A stretch of DNA of 64,000 nucleotides from Stichopus chloronotus (taxonomy: Eukaryota; Echinodermata; Holothuroidea; Aspidochirotida; Stichopodidae). A model generated the notes under the pieces. It made no database searches and was not told the DNA's origin. It saw only the letters and a program-made list of their open reading frames with translations. Numbering within the stretch: the first letter of the stretch is position 1; every line of letters starts with the position of its first letter. The translations under genes were made by a program, and so were the position numbers. Positions 12,313-26,400 of the stretch are shown piece after piece. The stretch covers positions 15,622,652 to 15,686,651 of the forward strand of contig CM037838.1 of the NCBI GenBank assembly GCA_021234535.1. The letters are read 5' to 3'.

Positions 12313-13142
12313 TTTCTGTCAACTACATTTTACTGTACCTTATTTCTGGAGGGATTTAAAAAAAAAATGAGATCATAAATAATGTTTCTGCCACAAGAAG
12401 GACTATTTCGGGCTTAGAAAGGGTCTTTCATTCATTTAGAATGTATATTGTTCATCAAATTTTCATATTTTGACCAAAATCTTCTGCAGTTTCGATTTTG
12501 CTTTATTATTGAGTTTTTTTTTGTCAGCGTTGAGAAATGGCTGATTCAATGTGATATTAATGTATTGTAGGCTTTATTCATAATAAATGACGTCATTAAT
12601 AGCTTTTAAATGTCATACGTATTCATAAGTCGGATTTACCTTGAAATTACTCGACATTATGAACTTAGCAACATCTAGAAGAAGAAGTGATAATTTTTTT
12701 GTTTTTGTTTTTAAGTGTTCTGCTTGGTATAGTCCCTCACACTAAACAGGTATACTTTGATAATATTAATAGTAAAACATTGACGTTTTCGGTTCATAGT
12801 GTGTTAACCAATGAGACTACAGATATTTGTTTGTCACACAGAACGATTGCTACAAGGAAGGGAGAGGCCAATGATTGTTTTCATTTCCGAAGAAAAAAAA
12901 TAAAGAGTGTAAATTTGACAAAAATATCATAAGAACCACAATGTTTTAATCTATTGAATATTCATGACTACTTTATTTTATCCTTGAATCTTGAGAAATG
13001 ACTTTTTTTCTGTCAACTACATTTTACTGCACCTTAAGTCAGGAGAAAATTTTTTAAAAAAATGATATGATAAATAATGTTTCTGTTAAAAGAATAACGA
13101 TTTCAGGCTAAGGAACGGTGTTTCATTCATTTAAGCCAGAAT

Positions 13143-15317
13143 AAGCCCGAAATCGTTATTCTTTTAACAGAAGCATTATTTATCATCTCATTTTTTTTCA
13201 TAGCTCCCCAGAAATAATTTACAGTAAAATGTAGTTGACAGAAAAGAAAGTCATTTCTTAAGATTCTAGGATAAAATGAAGCAGTCATGAACATTCATTA
13301 AATTATAACATTGTGGTTCTTTTGTAATACTTGTCAAATTTACAATCTTTATTTTTTTTTATAAATGAAAACAATCATTGGCCTCTCCCTTCCTTGTAGG
13401 AATCGTTCTGTGGAACAAACAAACATCCGTAGTCTCATTGGCTAACACACTATGATCGAAAAACGTCAATCTTTTAATATTTACATTATTAAAGTATACC
13501 TGTTTAGTGTGAAGGACTATGCCAAGCCGAACAGTTCAAAAACAAATAAAATGAAATTGTTCTTCTAGATGATGCTAAGTTGATGATGTCGAGTAATTTC
13601 AAAGTGAATCCGACTTATAAATACGTATGACATTCAAAAGCTATTTATTAATGACGTCATTTATTTTTTATAAAGCCTCCAATACAATGATATCGCTTTG
13701 AATCGGTCTTTTCTCAACGCTGACAAAAAGATCTCAAAAATAGAGCTAAATCAAAGTTGTAGCAAAATCGAAATTGTAGCAGATTTTGATCAAAATATGA
13801 AAATTTGATAAGGCTACAGCCTTCCGTTTTGGTCAATTTCTGCCAAATCGTCGATATTTTCAATCGTTACCAAAATGTGTCTATTTCTGTAATGTACATT
13901 CTAAATGAATGAAAGACCCTTCGTAAGCCCGAAATCGTCCTTCTTTTAACAAAAACATTATTAATCATTTAATTTTTGTTGAAAATCTCTCCAGAAATAA
14001 GGTACAGTAAAATGCAGTTGACAGAAATAAAAAGACAGTCCTCAAGATTCCAGGATAAAATGAAGCAGTCATGAATATTGATTATATTATAACATTGTGG
14101 TTCTTATGTTATATTTGTCAAATTTACACGCTTTATTTTTTTCCCATAAAAGAAAACAATCATTGACCTCTTCCTTGTAGTAATCGTTCTGTGGAACAAA
14201 CAAACATCCGTAGTCCTATTGGTTAACACACTATGAACCAAAAACGTCAATGTGTTAATATTAATATTATCAAAGTATACCTGTTTATTGTCAAGGACTA
14301 TACCAAGCAGAACAGTTAAAAAAACAAACAAAATGATCACTTGTTCTTCTAGATGTTGCTAAGATAATGATGTAGTGTAATTTCAAGGTGAATCCGACTT
14401 ATGGATACGTATGACATTTAAAAGCTATTAATGACGTCATTTATTATTAATAAAGCCTCCAATACAGTAATATCACATTCAATCGGTAATTACTCAACGC
14501 TGACAAAAAGATCTCGAAAATAGATCAAATTTCAAATTGTAGCAGATTTTCGCCGAAATATGAAAATTTGATAAGGCTATAGCCCTACCTTTTGGTCAAT
14601 TTCAGTCAAATTGTCGATATTTTCAATGGTTACCAAAAATGTGTCTAATTTTTTAAATATACATTCTAAATGAATAAAAAAGAGTCTTCCTAAGCCCGAA
14701 ATCAACCTTCTTTTAAAAGAAACATTATTTATAATCTCATTTTTTTTTAAATCCCTCAAGAAATAAGGTACAGTTAAATGTAGTTGACGGAAAAAAGTCA
14801 TTTCTCCAGATTTAAGGATAAAATGAAGTAGTTATGAATATTCAATAGATTAAAACATTGTGGTTCTTATGTTATATTTGTCAAATTTATACTCTTTACT
14901 ATTTTTCTTCGGAAATGAAAACAATTATCGGCCTCTCACTTCCTTATAGCAATCGTTCTGTGGAACAAACAAACATCATAGTATCATTGGTTAACACACT
15001 ATGAACCAAAAACATTAATCTTTTCATATTAATACTATTAAAGTATACCTGTTTAGTAGGAAGGACTATACCAAGTAGAACAGTTAAAAAAAAAAAAAAT
15101 GATCACTTGTTCTTCTAGATGTTGCTAAGTTCATGATGTCGAAGAATTTCAAGGTGAATCCGACTTACGGATACGTATGATATTTAAAAGCTATTAATGA
15201 CGTCATTTATTATTAATAAAGCCTCCAATACAGTAATATCACATTGAATCGGTCATCTCTTAACGCTGACAAAAAGACCTCGAAAGTGGAGCAAAATCGA
15301 AACTGTAGCAGATTTTT
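13143..15317 (-). repeat. Satellite array, inverted block
   Basis: The same satellite unit in reverse orientation, about 2.8 units long. The reversed landmark AACGCTGAC lies at 13716, 14496 and 15262, spaced 780 and 766 bp. At the left junction the array folds back at nearly the same unit coordinate: arms 13085-13104 and 13149-13168 are perfect 20-base complements around a 44-base loop, and weaker pairing continues outward. At the right junction (about 15317/15318) the sequence jumps from the reversed GCAGATTTTT segment directly into the forward segment TGTTACATAGAACG. This is either a true inversion or a fold-back rearrangement. A misassembly is also possible. Confidence 0.93.
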
Positions 15318-16860
15318 GTTACATAGAACGATTGCTACAAGGAATGGAGGACTAATGATTGTTTTCATTTATGAAAAAAGAGGGTGTAAATTTGAAAAAT
15401 ATAACATAAGAACCACAATGTTTTAAAGGATTGAATATTCATGACTACTTCATTTTATCCTTAAATCTTGAGAAATGATCTTTTTTTTCTGTCAACTACA
15501 TTTTACTGTAAATTATTTCTGGAGGGATTTCTTTAAAAAAAATTGAGATCATAAATAATGTTTCTGCTACAAGGACTATTTCGGGCTTATAAAGGGTATT
15601 TCATTCATTTAGAATGTATATTAAAGACTTAGACACATTTTTGGTAACGACTGAAAATATCGACGATTTGGCTGAAATTGACCAAAACGTAAGGCTATAG
15701 CCTTATTAAATTTTCATATTTTGACCAAAATCTGCTACAGTTTCGATTTTGCTTTATTATCGAGATCTTTTTGTCAGCGTTGAGAAATGACCGATTCAAG
15801 GTGATATTACTGTATTGGAGGCTTTATTTATAATAAATGACGTCATTAATAGCTTTTAAATATCATACGTACCCATAAGTCGGATTCACCTTGAAATTAC
15901 TCGACATCATGAACTTAGCAACATCTAGAAGAACAAGTGATCATTTTGTTTGTTTTTTTTTTAACTGTTGTACTTGGTATAGTCCTTCACACTAAACATG
16001 TATAATTTAATAATATTAACATTAAAACATTGAGGTTTTTGGTTCATAGTGTGTTAACCAATGATACTACGGATGTTTGTTTGTTCCACAGAACGATTGC
16101 TACAAGGAAGTGAGAGGCCAACAATTGTTTTCATTTCCGAAGAAAAATTGTTAAGAGTGTAAATTTGACAAATATAATATAAGAACCACAAAATTTTAAT
16201 CTATTGAATATTCATATTGAATATTTATAACTACTTCATTTTATCCTTAAATCTGGAGAAAGGACTTTTTCCCGTCAACTACATTTTACTTTACCTTATT
16301 TCTTGAGAGATTTAAAAAAATATGATATTATGAATAATGTTTCTTTTAAAAGAAAGTTGATTTCGGGCTTAGGAAGGGTATTTCATTCATTTAGAATGTA
16401 TATTAAAGACTTAGACACATTTTTGGTAACGATTGAAAATATCGACGATTTGGCTGAAATTGACCAAAACGTAAGGCTATAGCCTAATGAAATTTTTATG
16501 TTTTGGCAAAAGTCTGCTACAATTTCGATTTTACTCTATTTTCGAGGTCTTTTTGTCAGCGTTCAGAAATGACCGATTCAATGTGATACTACTGCATTGG
16601 AGGTTTTATTAATAATAAAAGACCTCATTAATAACTTTTAAATATCATACGTACCCATAAGTCGGATTCACCTTGAAATTACTCGACATTCTAAACTTAG
16701 CAACATCTAGAAGAACAAGTGATCATTTTGTTTGTTTTTTTTTAACTGTTCTGCTTGGTATAGTCCTTCACACTAAACAGGTATACTTTAATAATATTAA
16801 TATTAAAAACATTGACGTTTTTGGTCCATAGTGTGACTACGGATGTTTCTTTGTTCCACA

Positions 16861-17030
16861 TCATAAACATCTAAAAAAACAAATGATCATTTTGTTTGTT
16901 TTTTCACTGTTTTGCTTCATATAGCCCTTCACACTAAACAGGTATACTTTCATAATATTAATATTAAAAATATTGACGTTTTTGGTCCATAGTGCATTAA
17001 TTAATGAGACTCCGGATGATTTTTTGTTCC
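16861..17030 (+). repeat. Partial duplication within a satellite unit
   Basis: After TTCCACA the sequence jumps back to TCATAAACATCTAAAAAAACA and repeats the stretch already present at about 16687-16860, including the AAACAGGTATACTTT and ATTGACGTTTTTGG boxes. This adds about 166 bp and gives the 933 bp landmark spacing. Confidence 0.75.
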
Positions 17031-17501
17031 ACAGAAAGATTGCTACAAGAAAGGGAGAGGCGAATGCTTGTTTTCTTTCATTGGAAAAAAAATAAAGAGT
17101 GTAAATTTGACAAATATAACATAAGAAACACAATGTTATAATTCAATGAATATTCATGACTGCTCCATTTTATCCTGGAATCTTGAGGAATGACTTTTTT
17201 TTTCTGTCAACTACATTTTACTGTACCTTATTTCTGGAGAGATTTAAAAAAAAAAGATTAAAAATAATGTTTCTGTTAAAAGAAGGATGATTTGGGGCTT
17301 ACCAAGGGTCTTTCATTTGACTTAGAATGTTTATTGGAGAAATAGACACATTCGTGTTAACGATTGAAAATATCGACGACTTGGCTGACATTGACCAAAA
17401 CGTAAGTCTATATATCCTCATCAAATTTTCATTATTTGCCAAAATCTGCTACATTTCCGACGTTGCTCTATTTTTGAGATCTTTCTTTCAGCGTTGAGAA
17501 A

Positions 17502-18130
17502 TGACCGATTCAATGTGATGTTACTGTACTGGAGCGTTTATAATAATAAAAGACGTCATTAATAGCTTTCAAATATCATACGTATCCATAAGTCGGATTC
17601 ACCTTGAAATTACTAGATAACATGAACTTAGTAACATCTAGAAGAAAAAAAGATCATTTTGTTGGGTTTTGAACTGTTCTGCGTAGAAGGGGGCTTTATA
17701 CTAAACACGTATATTTTAATAATATTAATATAATCAGATGGAACTTTTTGTTTGATGGTGTGTTTACCATTGAGTCTACGGATGTTTGTTTGTTCCACTT
17801 ATTACTACAAGCTAGGAAGAGGCCAATGATTGTTTTCGTTTATAAAAAAGAAATGAAAATCGTAAATTTGACAAACAGAACATAATAACCAGAACGTTAT
17901 CATTTGATGTATATTGATGCTGCTTCATTTTATCCTGGAATCGTGAGAAATGACATTTTTGGTTTTTGTCAACTACTTTATGAAGTACTTTATTTCTGGA
18001 GAGATTAAAAACATATGAGATTACAAATATTGTTTCTGTTAAAAGAAGGACGATTTCGGGCTTAGGAAGGGTTCTTTATTGATTTAGAATGTATATTTAA
18101 GAAATAGACACATTCGTTTTAACGATTAAA
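17502..18130 (+). repeat. Satellite subfamily B unit, second full copy
   Basis: Near-identical to 8400-9060 and to 1-245. Immediately upstream, at 17155-17490, it shares the ACCAAGGGTCTTTCATTTGA variant with 7310-7500 and 8080-8270. That shows a duplicated multi-unit block rather than isolated conversion. Confidence 0.78.
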
Positions 18131-18360
18131 AATATCGACGATTTGGCCAAAAATTGACCAAAACGTAAGGCTATAGCCTTATCAAATTTTCATATTTTGG
18201 CCAAAATCTGATACATTTTCTATTTTGCTCTATTTTCGAGATCTTTCTGTCAGCGTGGAGAAATGACCGATTCAATGTGATATCACTGCATTGGTGGCTT
18301 TATTAATAATAAATGACGTCATTAAGGGCTTTTAAATGTCATTCTCATCCATAAGTCGGA

Positions 18361-18720
18361 TTCACCTTGAAATTACTTGATATCATTAACTTAGCAACAT
18401 CTAGGAGAAAAAGTGATCATTCAGTCTCGTTTTTAACTGTATTTCGAAGAAAGGGCTTCATATTAAACAGGCATATTTTTAGAATATTAAAATGAAATTA
18501 TGAACCTTTACCTTTGATGTTGTGTTTACCATTGAGACAACGGATGTTTGTTTGTTCCATCTACTACTGGAAGCAAGGAAGATGCCAATGATTGTTTTCG
18601 TTTTTAAAACAAAAATGAAGAGGGTAAATTTAAACAATATAACATAAGAACCACAATGCTATAATTTGATGAATATTCATGCTGTTTCATTTTATCCTGG
18701 AATCGTGAGAAATGACATTT
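18361..18720 (+). repeat. Satellite subfamily C segment, copy 1
   Basis: Carries the variant GAGAAAAAGTGATCATTCAGT, a GAAAGGGCTTCATATTAAACAGGC stretch and TTTTTAGAATATTAAAATG in place of the main-type sequence. The matching segment is at 23012-23460. The first unit of the window contains its end, joined to type B at about 245. Confidence 0.75.
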
Positions 18721-20285
18721 TTGGTTTTTGTCAACTACTTAATGAATGAAGTACTTTATTTCTGGAGAGATTAAAAAAATATCTACGATTTGGCTGAAAC
18801 TGACCAAAACGTAAGGCTATAGCCTTATCAAATTTTCATATTTTGGCCAAAATCTGCTACATTTTCGATTTTGCTCTGTTTCCGAGATCTTTGTGTCAGC
18901 GTTGAGAAATGACCGATTCAATGTGATATTACTGTATTGGGGGCTTTATTGATCATAAATGACACCATTAATAACTTTTAAATGTCATACGTATCCTTAA
19001 GTCGGATTCACCTTGAAATTCCTCGACATCATGAACTTAGCAACATCTAGAAGAACAAGTGATCATTTTGTTCGTCTTTTTTTCACTTTTCTGCTTGGTA
19101 TAGCCCTACATATCAAACAGGTATACTTTAATAATATTAATATTAAAACATTGACGTTTCGGGTTCATAGTGTGCTAACCAATGAGACTACGAATGTTTG
19201 TTTGTTACACAGAACGATTCCTACAAGGAAAGGAGAGGCCAATGACTGTTTTCATTCATGAAAAAAATAAAGAGTGTACATTCGACAAATATAACATAGG
19301 AGCTACGATGTTATAATTTATGGATATTCATGACTTGCTTCATTTTATGCTGGAATCTCGAGAAATGACTTTTTTTTCTGTCCACTACGTTTTACTGTAC
19401 CTTATTTCTGGAGAGATTTAAAACAAAAATGATATTATAAATAATGTTTCTGTGAAAAGAAGGACGATTTCGGGCTGAAGAAGGGTCTTTCATTCATTTA
19501 GAATGTATTTTAAAGAAATAGACACAGTTTTGGTAACGATTGAAAATATCCACGATTTGGCTGAAATTGACCAAAACATATGGATATAGCCTTATCAAAT
19601 TTTCAAATTTCGGTCAAAATCTGCTTCAATTTCGATTTTGCTCTGTTTACGAGATCTGTTTGTCAGCGTTGAGAAATGACCGATTCAATGTGATAGTACT
19701 CTATTGGAGGCCTTATTGATAATAAATGACGTCATTAATTACTTTTAAATGTCATACGTATCCATAAGTCGGATTCACCTTGAAATTCCTGGACATCAGG
19801 AACTTAGCAACATCTAGAAGAACAAGTGATCATTTTGATGTTTTTTTTTTTTTTTTTTTCACTTTTCTGCTTGGTATAGCCCTTCATATTAAACAGGTAT
19901 ACTTTAATAATATTAATATTAAAACATTGACATTTTTGGTCCATATTGTGTTAATCAATGAGACTATGGATAAGGAAGATTACTACAAGGAAGGGAGGGG
20001 CCAATGATTGTTTTCATCTATTAAAAAAAGAAAGAGTGTTAATTTGACAAATATAACATGTGAACCACAATGTTATAATTTAATGAATATTCATGACTGC
20101 TTCATTTTATCCTGGAATCTTGAGAAATGACTTTCTTTTCTGTCAACTACCTATTACTGTACCTTCTTTTTGGAAAGATTTAAAAAACAAAAGAGATTAT
20201 AAATAATGTTTCTGTTTAAAGAAGGACGATTTCGGGCTGAGGAAGGGTCTTTCATTCACTTAGAATGTATATTTAAGAAATAGAC

Positions 20286-21257
20286 TGTCATGGGTTTACC
20301 TTAGGAGTCATATTACGTATGCTTGTCCTATTCCGTATACCTACCAATGATTATTCAATGTATGATTGTTTATATGTTTACGTGCCCATGCGCACAAGAT
20401 TAAGACACACGTCATCGATCTCCGCGGAAGTCTTACCAACTTCGAGAGAGCTCGTCGATGATCAGAGGTTCTTGCGACACGTTACACCACGGAAGTTTTG
20501 TTGCTTTGGGAGCAGAGTTTCGCCTCTCACTCTTTTGCTCTCTCACAGTTTTGTTACCTATATTCATATCCTCGTTATTTAAATACGGTGGATTTTATTC
20601 ACGAAACCCACGTTCTTTACTTGTGGATTTCTTTTACCTTATTCCTGGTGTTATTCGACTATACATTACTGTGTCTCAACTCCACTTTCATTATTGGTGG
20701 ATTCTTAATACCATCGGTTCCAGGACCCGTTTTACAGTGACATTGTTCCCGTGAAGACTGGGTACCGACCGTTTTACACCATCCTTTAACTGGTGTTCAC
20801 CTGCTGTTTGTAACTGGCAGTTCCCCGATGTCCCATTCCTACTCAGGATCGTTTCATACTTTGGACATCTCGTTTATTCTATTATCTGTGGCTGACGCTC
20901 CGCTTTATTAACTCTTATCGCGAACCGGCTATTGAAGTTCTCGTTCATCTTCCGCGCCGCGCTGATTTGAGAAGTGACGTCATCACGGAAGTATCAACGT
21001 CTTCGGCCGTCCAGTTATGAGATAAGTTTAATTTCATATTTTATCTGGCGAGTTAAGATCGTTTTATATTGTTATCATTTGTATCATAATTGTGTATTCA
21101 TTTTTATACGTATCCTTGAAGGTAGAGTTAGATTTAGAATCAATATATAGTAATATTGATATTACTTCTATTTTCTCTTCTTCTCTTTTGTCTTGAAGTG
21201 ACAACCTCAAAACCTCTCTGGCGGGATCTGAGTTCTTTCCCTTCTTATCCCGTAACA
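20286..21257. mobile_element. Solo LTR-like element, copy 2, inside a satellite unit
   Basis: A near-identical 972 bp second copy of the element at 1943-2918, at exactly the same position in the satellite unit and with the same flanks (TAGAC before, AGATACATTT after). Shared insertion site and shared altered flank show that both descend from one insertion amplified with its surrounding array block. Differences include TATTAA in place of the TATAAA seen in copy 1, and small indels around the sequence after 20780. The TGACGTCA site is kept at 20975-20982. Confidence 0.7.
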
Positions 21258-23011
21258 AGATACATTTTTGGTCACGATTAAAAATATCTACGATTTGGCT
21301 GAAATTGACCAAAACGTAAGGCTATAGCCTTATCAAATTTTCATACTTTGGTCAAAATCTCCTACAATTTCGATTTTGCCCTATTTTCGAGATCTTTTTG
21401 TCAGCGTTCAGAAATGACCGATTCAAAGTGATGTTACTGTATTGGGGGGTTTATTGATAATAAATGACGTCATTAATACCTTTTAAATGTCATACGTATC
21501 CATTAGTCGGATTCACCTTGAAATTACTCGACATCATGAACTTAGCAACATTTAGAAGAACAAGTGATCATTTTGTTCATTTTTTTCAGTGTTCTGCTTG
21601 GTATAGTCCTTCACACTAAACAGGTATATTTTAATAATTTCAATATTAAAACATTGACGTTTTTGGTTCATAGTGTGTTAGCCAATGAAACTACCAATGT
21701 TTGTTTGTTCCACAGAACGATTGCTACAAGGCAGGGAGAGGCCAATGATTGTTTTCGTTTATGAAAAAAAAAAATAAATGTTATACGTATCGATAAGTCG
21801 GATTCACCTTGAAATTACTCGACATCATCATCTTAGCAACATCTAGAAGAACAAGTGATTACTTTGTTTGTTTTTTAACTGTTCTGCTTCGTATAGTCCT
21901 TCATACTAAACAGGTATACTTTAATAATATTAATAATAAAGCAATGACGTTTTTGGTTCATAGTATGTTAAAGAAAAAGACACATTTTTGGTAACGATTG
22001 AAAATATCCACGATTTGCATGAAATTGATCAAAACGTAAGTCTATAGCCGTATCAAATTTTCATATTTTAGACAAAATCTGCTAGAATTTCGATTTTGCT
22101 CTATTTTCGAGGTCTTTTTGTCAGCGTTGAGAAATGACCGCTTCTATGTGATATTACTGTATTGGAGGCCTTATTAATAATAAATGACGTCATTAATAGC
22201 TTTTAAATATTACACGTATCCATATGTCGGATTCACCTTGAAATTACTCGACATCATGAACTTAGCAAAACATCTAAAAGAACAAGAGATCATTTTGTTT
22301 GTTTTTTTTAACTGTTCTTCTTGGTATGGTCCTTCACACTAAACAGATATACTTAAATAATATTAATATTAAAACATTGACGTTTTTGGTTCATAGTGTG
22401 TCAACCAATGATACTACGGATGTTTGTTTGTTCCACAGAACGATTGCTACAAGGAATTGACAGGCCAATGATTCCTTTCATTTATGAATAAAAAACAAAA
22501 ATGTGTAAATTTGACAAATATAACATAAAAACCACAATGTTATAATTTAATGAATATTCATGACTGCTTCATTTTATCCTGGAATCTTGAGAAATGACTT
22601 TTTTTCCCCGTCAACTACATTTTACTGTACCTTATTTCTGGAGAGATTTACAACAAAGATGATATTATAAATAATGTTTCTGTTAAAAGAAGGACGATTT
22701 CTTGCTGAAGAAGGGTCTTTCATTCATTTAGAATGTATATTAAAGAAATAGACACCGTTTTGGTAACCATTGAAAATATCGACGATTTGGCTGAAATTGA
22801 CCAAAACGTAAGTCTATAGCCTTATCAAATTTTCATGTTTTGGCCAAAATCTGCTACAATTTCGATTTTGCTCTATTTTCGAGGTCTTTTTGTCAGCGTT
22901 GAGAAATGACCGCTTCTATGTGATATTACTGTATTGGAGGCTTTATTAATAATAAATGACGTCATTAATAGCTTTTCAATGTCATACGTATCCATAAGTC
23001 GGATTCACCTT

Positions 23012-23460
23012 GAAATTACTTGATATCATTAACTTAGCAACATCTAGGAGAAAAAATGATCATTCAGTTTCGTTTCTAACTGTATTTCCTAGAAAGGGCT
23101 TCATATTAAACAGGCATATTTTTAGAATATTAAAATGAAAACATGGACCTTTACCTTTGATGTGTTTACCATTGAGACAACGGATGTTTGTTTGTTCCAC
23201 CTACTACTGGAAGGAAGCAAGATGCCAATGATTGTTTTCGTTTATAAAACAAAAATGAAGAGGGAAAATTTAAACAATATAACATAAGAACAACAATGTT
23301 ATAATTTGATGAATATTCATGCTGCTTCATTTTATCCTGGAATCGTGAGAAATGACATTTTTGGTTTTTATCAACTACTTTATGAAGTACTTTATTTCTG
23401 GAGAGATTAAAAACATATGAGATGACAAATATTGTTTCTGTTAAAAGAAGGACGATTTCG
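23012..23460 (+). repeat. Satellite subfamily C segment, copy 2
   Basis: Same diagnostic variants as 18361-18720 (ATCATTCAGTTTCG, then GAATATTAAAATG), embedded between main-type units. The sharp change back to main type near 23730 suggests unequal exchange or gene conversion between subfamilies. Confidence 0.75.
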
Positions 23461-26400
23461 GGCTTAGGAAGGGTCTTTAATTTGATTTAGAATGTATATT
23501 GGAGAAATAAACACATTTGTGTTAACGACTGAAAATATGGACGATTTGGCTGCCATTGGCCAAAACGTAAGTCTACAGCCTTATCAAATTTGAATATTTT
23601 GGCCAAAATCCGCTATATTTTCGATTGTGCTCTGTTTTTGAGATCTTTTTGTCAGCGTTGGGAAATGATCGATTAAATGTGATATTTCTCTATTGGAGGC
23701 TCTATTAATAATGAATTACGTCATTAAAAGCTTTTAAATGTCATACGTATCCATAAGTCGGATTCACCTTGAAATTACTCGACATCATAAACCTAGCAAC
23801 ATCTAGAAGAACAAGTGATCATTTTGTTTGTTTTGTTAACTGTTCTTCTTGGTATAGTCCTTCACACTAAACAGGTATACTTAAATAATATTAATATTAA
23901 AACATTGACGTTTTTGGTTCATAGTGTGTTAACCAATGATACTAGGGATGTTTGTTTGTTCCACAGAACGATTGCTACAAGGAAGTGACAGGCCAATGAT
24001 TGTTTTCATTTATGAATAAAAAACAAAAATGTGTAAATTTGACAAATATAACATAAGAACCACAATGTTATAATTTAATGAATATTCATGACTGCTTCAT
24101 TTTATCCTGGAATCTTGAGAAATGACTTTTTTTCCCCGTCAACTACATTTTACTGTACCTTATTTCTGGAGAGATTTAAAACAAAAATGATATGATAAAT
24201 AATGTTTCTGTTGAAAGAAGGACGATTTCGAGCCTAGGAAGGGTATTTCATTCATTTAGAATGTACATTAAAAAGAAATAGACACATTTTTGGTAACGAT
24301 TGAAAATATCGACGATTTGGCTGAAATTGACCAAAACGTAAGTCTATACCTTGATCAAATTTTCATATTTTGGCCAAAATCTGCTACAATTTCGATTTTG
24401 CACTATCTTCGAAGTCTTTTTGCCAGCGTTGAGAAATGACCGATTCAATGTGATATTACTGTATTGGAGGCTTTACTAATAACAAATGACGTCATTAATA
24501 ACTGCTAAATGGTATACGTATCCATAAGTCGTATTCACCTTCAAATTACTCGACATCATGAACTTAGCAACGTCTAGAAGAACAAGTGATCATATTGTTT
24601 GTCATTTAACTGTTCTTCTTGGTTTAGTCCTTCACACTAAATAGGTATACTTTAATAATATTAATATGAAAAGATTAATGATGTTGGTTCATAGTGTGCT
24701 AACCAATGAGACTACGGATATTTGTTTGTTACACAGAACGATTGCTACAAGGAATGGAGGACTAATGATTGTTTTCATTTATGAAAAAAAGGGTGTAAAT
24801 TTGACAAATATAACATCAGAACCACAATGTTATAATTTAATGAATATTCACGACTGCTTCATTTTATCCTGGAATCTTGAGGAATGACTTTTTTTAGTCA
24901 ACTACATTTTACTGTAACTTAATTGTGGAGAGATTTTCAAAAAAAAGGTGATTATAAATAATGCTTCTGTTAAGAGAAGGACGATTTCGGGCTTATCAAG
25001 GGGCTTTCATTCATTCAGAATGTACATTTAGGAAAAAGACCCATTAATGGTAACGATTAAAAATATCGACGATTTTGGCTGAAATTGACCAAAACGTAAG
25101 GCTATAGGCTTCTCAAATTTTCTTATTTTGGCCAAAATCTGCTACAATTTCGATTTTGCTCTATTTTCGAGGTCTTTTTTGCAACGTTGAGAAATGATCG
25201 ATTGAATGTGATATTACTGTATTGGAGGCTTTATCAATAATAAATGACGTCATTAATAACTTTTAAATGTCATACGTATCCATAAGTCGGATTCACCTTG
25301 AAATTACTCGACATCATGAACTTAGCAACATCTAGAAGAACAAGTGATCATTTTGTTTGTTTGTTTTTTCACTGCTCTGCTTGGTATAGTCCCTCGCGCT
25401 AAACAGGTATACTTTAATAATATTAATATTAAAACTTTGACGTTTTTTGTTCATAGTGTGTTAATCAATAGGACTACCGATGTTTGTTTGTTCCACAGAA
25501 CTATTGCTACAAGTAAGGGAGAGGCCAATGATTGTTTTCCTTTATGGGAAAAAAAATAAAAGAGTTTAAATTTGACAAACATAACGTAAGAACAACAATG
25601 TTATAATATAATGAATATTCATGACTGCTTCTTTTCATCGTGAAATCGTGAAGACTGACTTTTTTTTTTGTCAACTACATTTTACTGCACCTTATTTCTG
25701 GAGAGATTTTCAAAAAAAATGAAATGATAAATAATGTTTTTGTTAAAAGCAGGACGATTTCGGGCTTAGGAAGGGTCTTTCATTCATTTAGAATGTATAT
25801 TAAAGAAATAGACACATTTTTGGTAACGATTGCAAATATCGACGATTTGGCAGAAATTGACCAAAACATAAGGCTATAGCCTTATCAAATTTTCATATTT
25901 TGAACAAAATCTGCTACAATTTCGATTTTGCTACAATTTTGATTTAGCTCTATTTTCGAGATCTTTTTTGCAACGTTGAGAAATGATCGATTCAACGTGA
26001 TATTACTGTATTGGAGGCTTTATTAATAATAAATGACGTCATTAATAACTTTTAAATGTCATACGTATCCATAAGTCGGATTCACCTTGAAATTACTCGA
26101 CATCATGAACTTAGCAACATCTAGAAGAACAATTGATCATTTTATTTGTTTTTGAACTGTTCTGCTTGGTATAGTCCTTCACACTAATCAGGTAGACGTT
26201 AATAATATTAATATTAAAACATTGACGTTTTTCGTTCATAGTGTGTTAGCCAATGAGACTACAGATGTTTGTTTGTTCCACAGAACGATTGCTACAAGGA
26301 AGGGACAGGGAAATGATTGTTTTCATTTTTGAAAAAAAAATAAAAATTGTAAATTTGACAAGTATAACAAAAGAACCACAATGTTATAATTTAATGAATA

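Larger units (their letters stand above)
1..13142 (+). repeat. Satellite array, forward block 1 (unit about 767 bp)
   Basis: Head-to-tail copies of one unit. The landmark GTCAGCG (or a close variant) falls at 546, 1313, 3061, 3828, 4596, 5334, 6100, 6871, 7637, 8399, 9161, 9931, 10704, 11466 and 12533. Most spacings are 738-773 bp. The 1313-3061 gap holds an inserted element and the 11466-12533 gap holds a sub-repeat expansion. The best-conserved box is the stretch around CATAAGTCGGATTCACC, seen in nearly every unit. Units differ by scattered substitutions and by variable A and T runs. No long open frame exists. The left end is cut by the window, so total array length is unknown. Confidence 0.97.
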
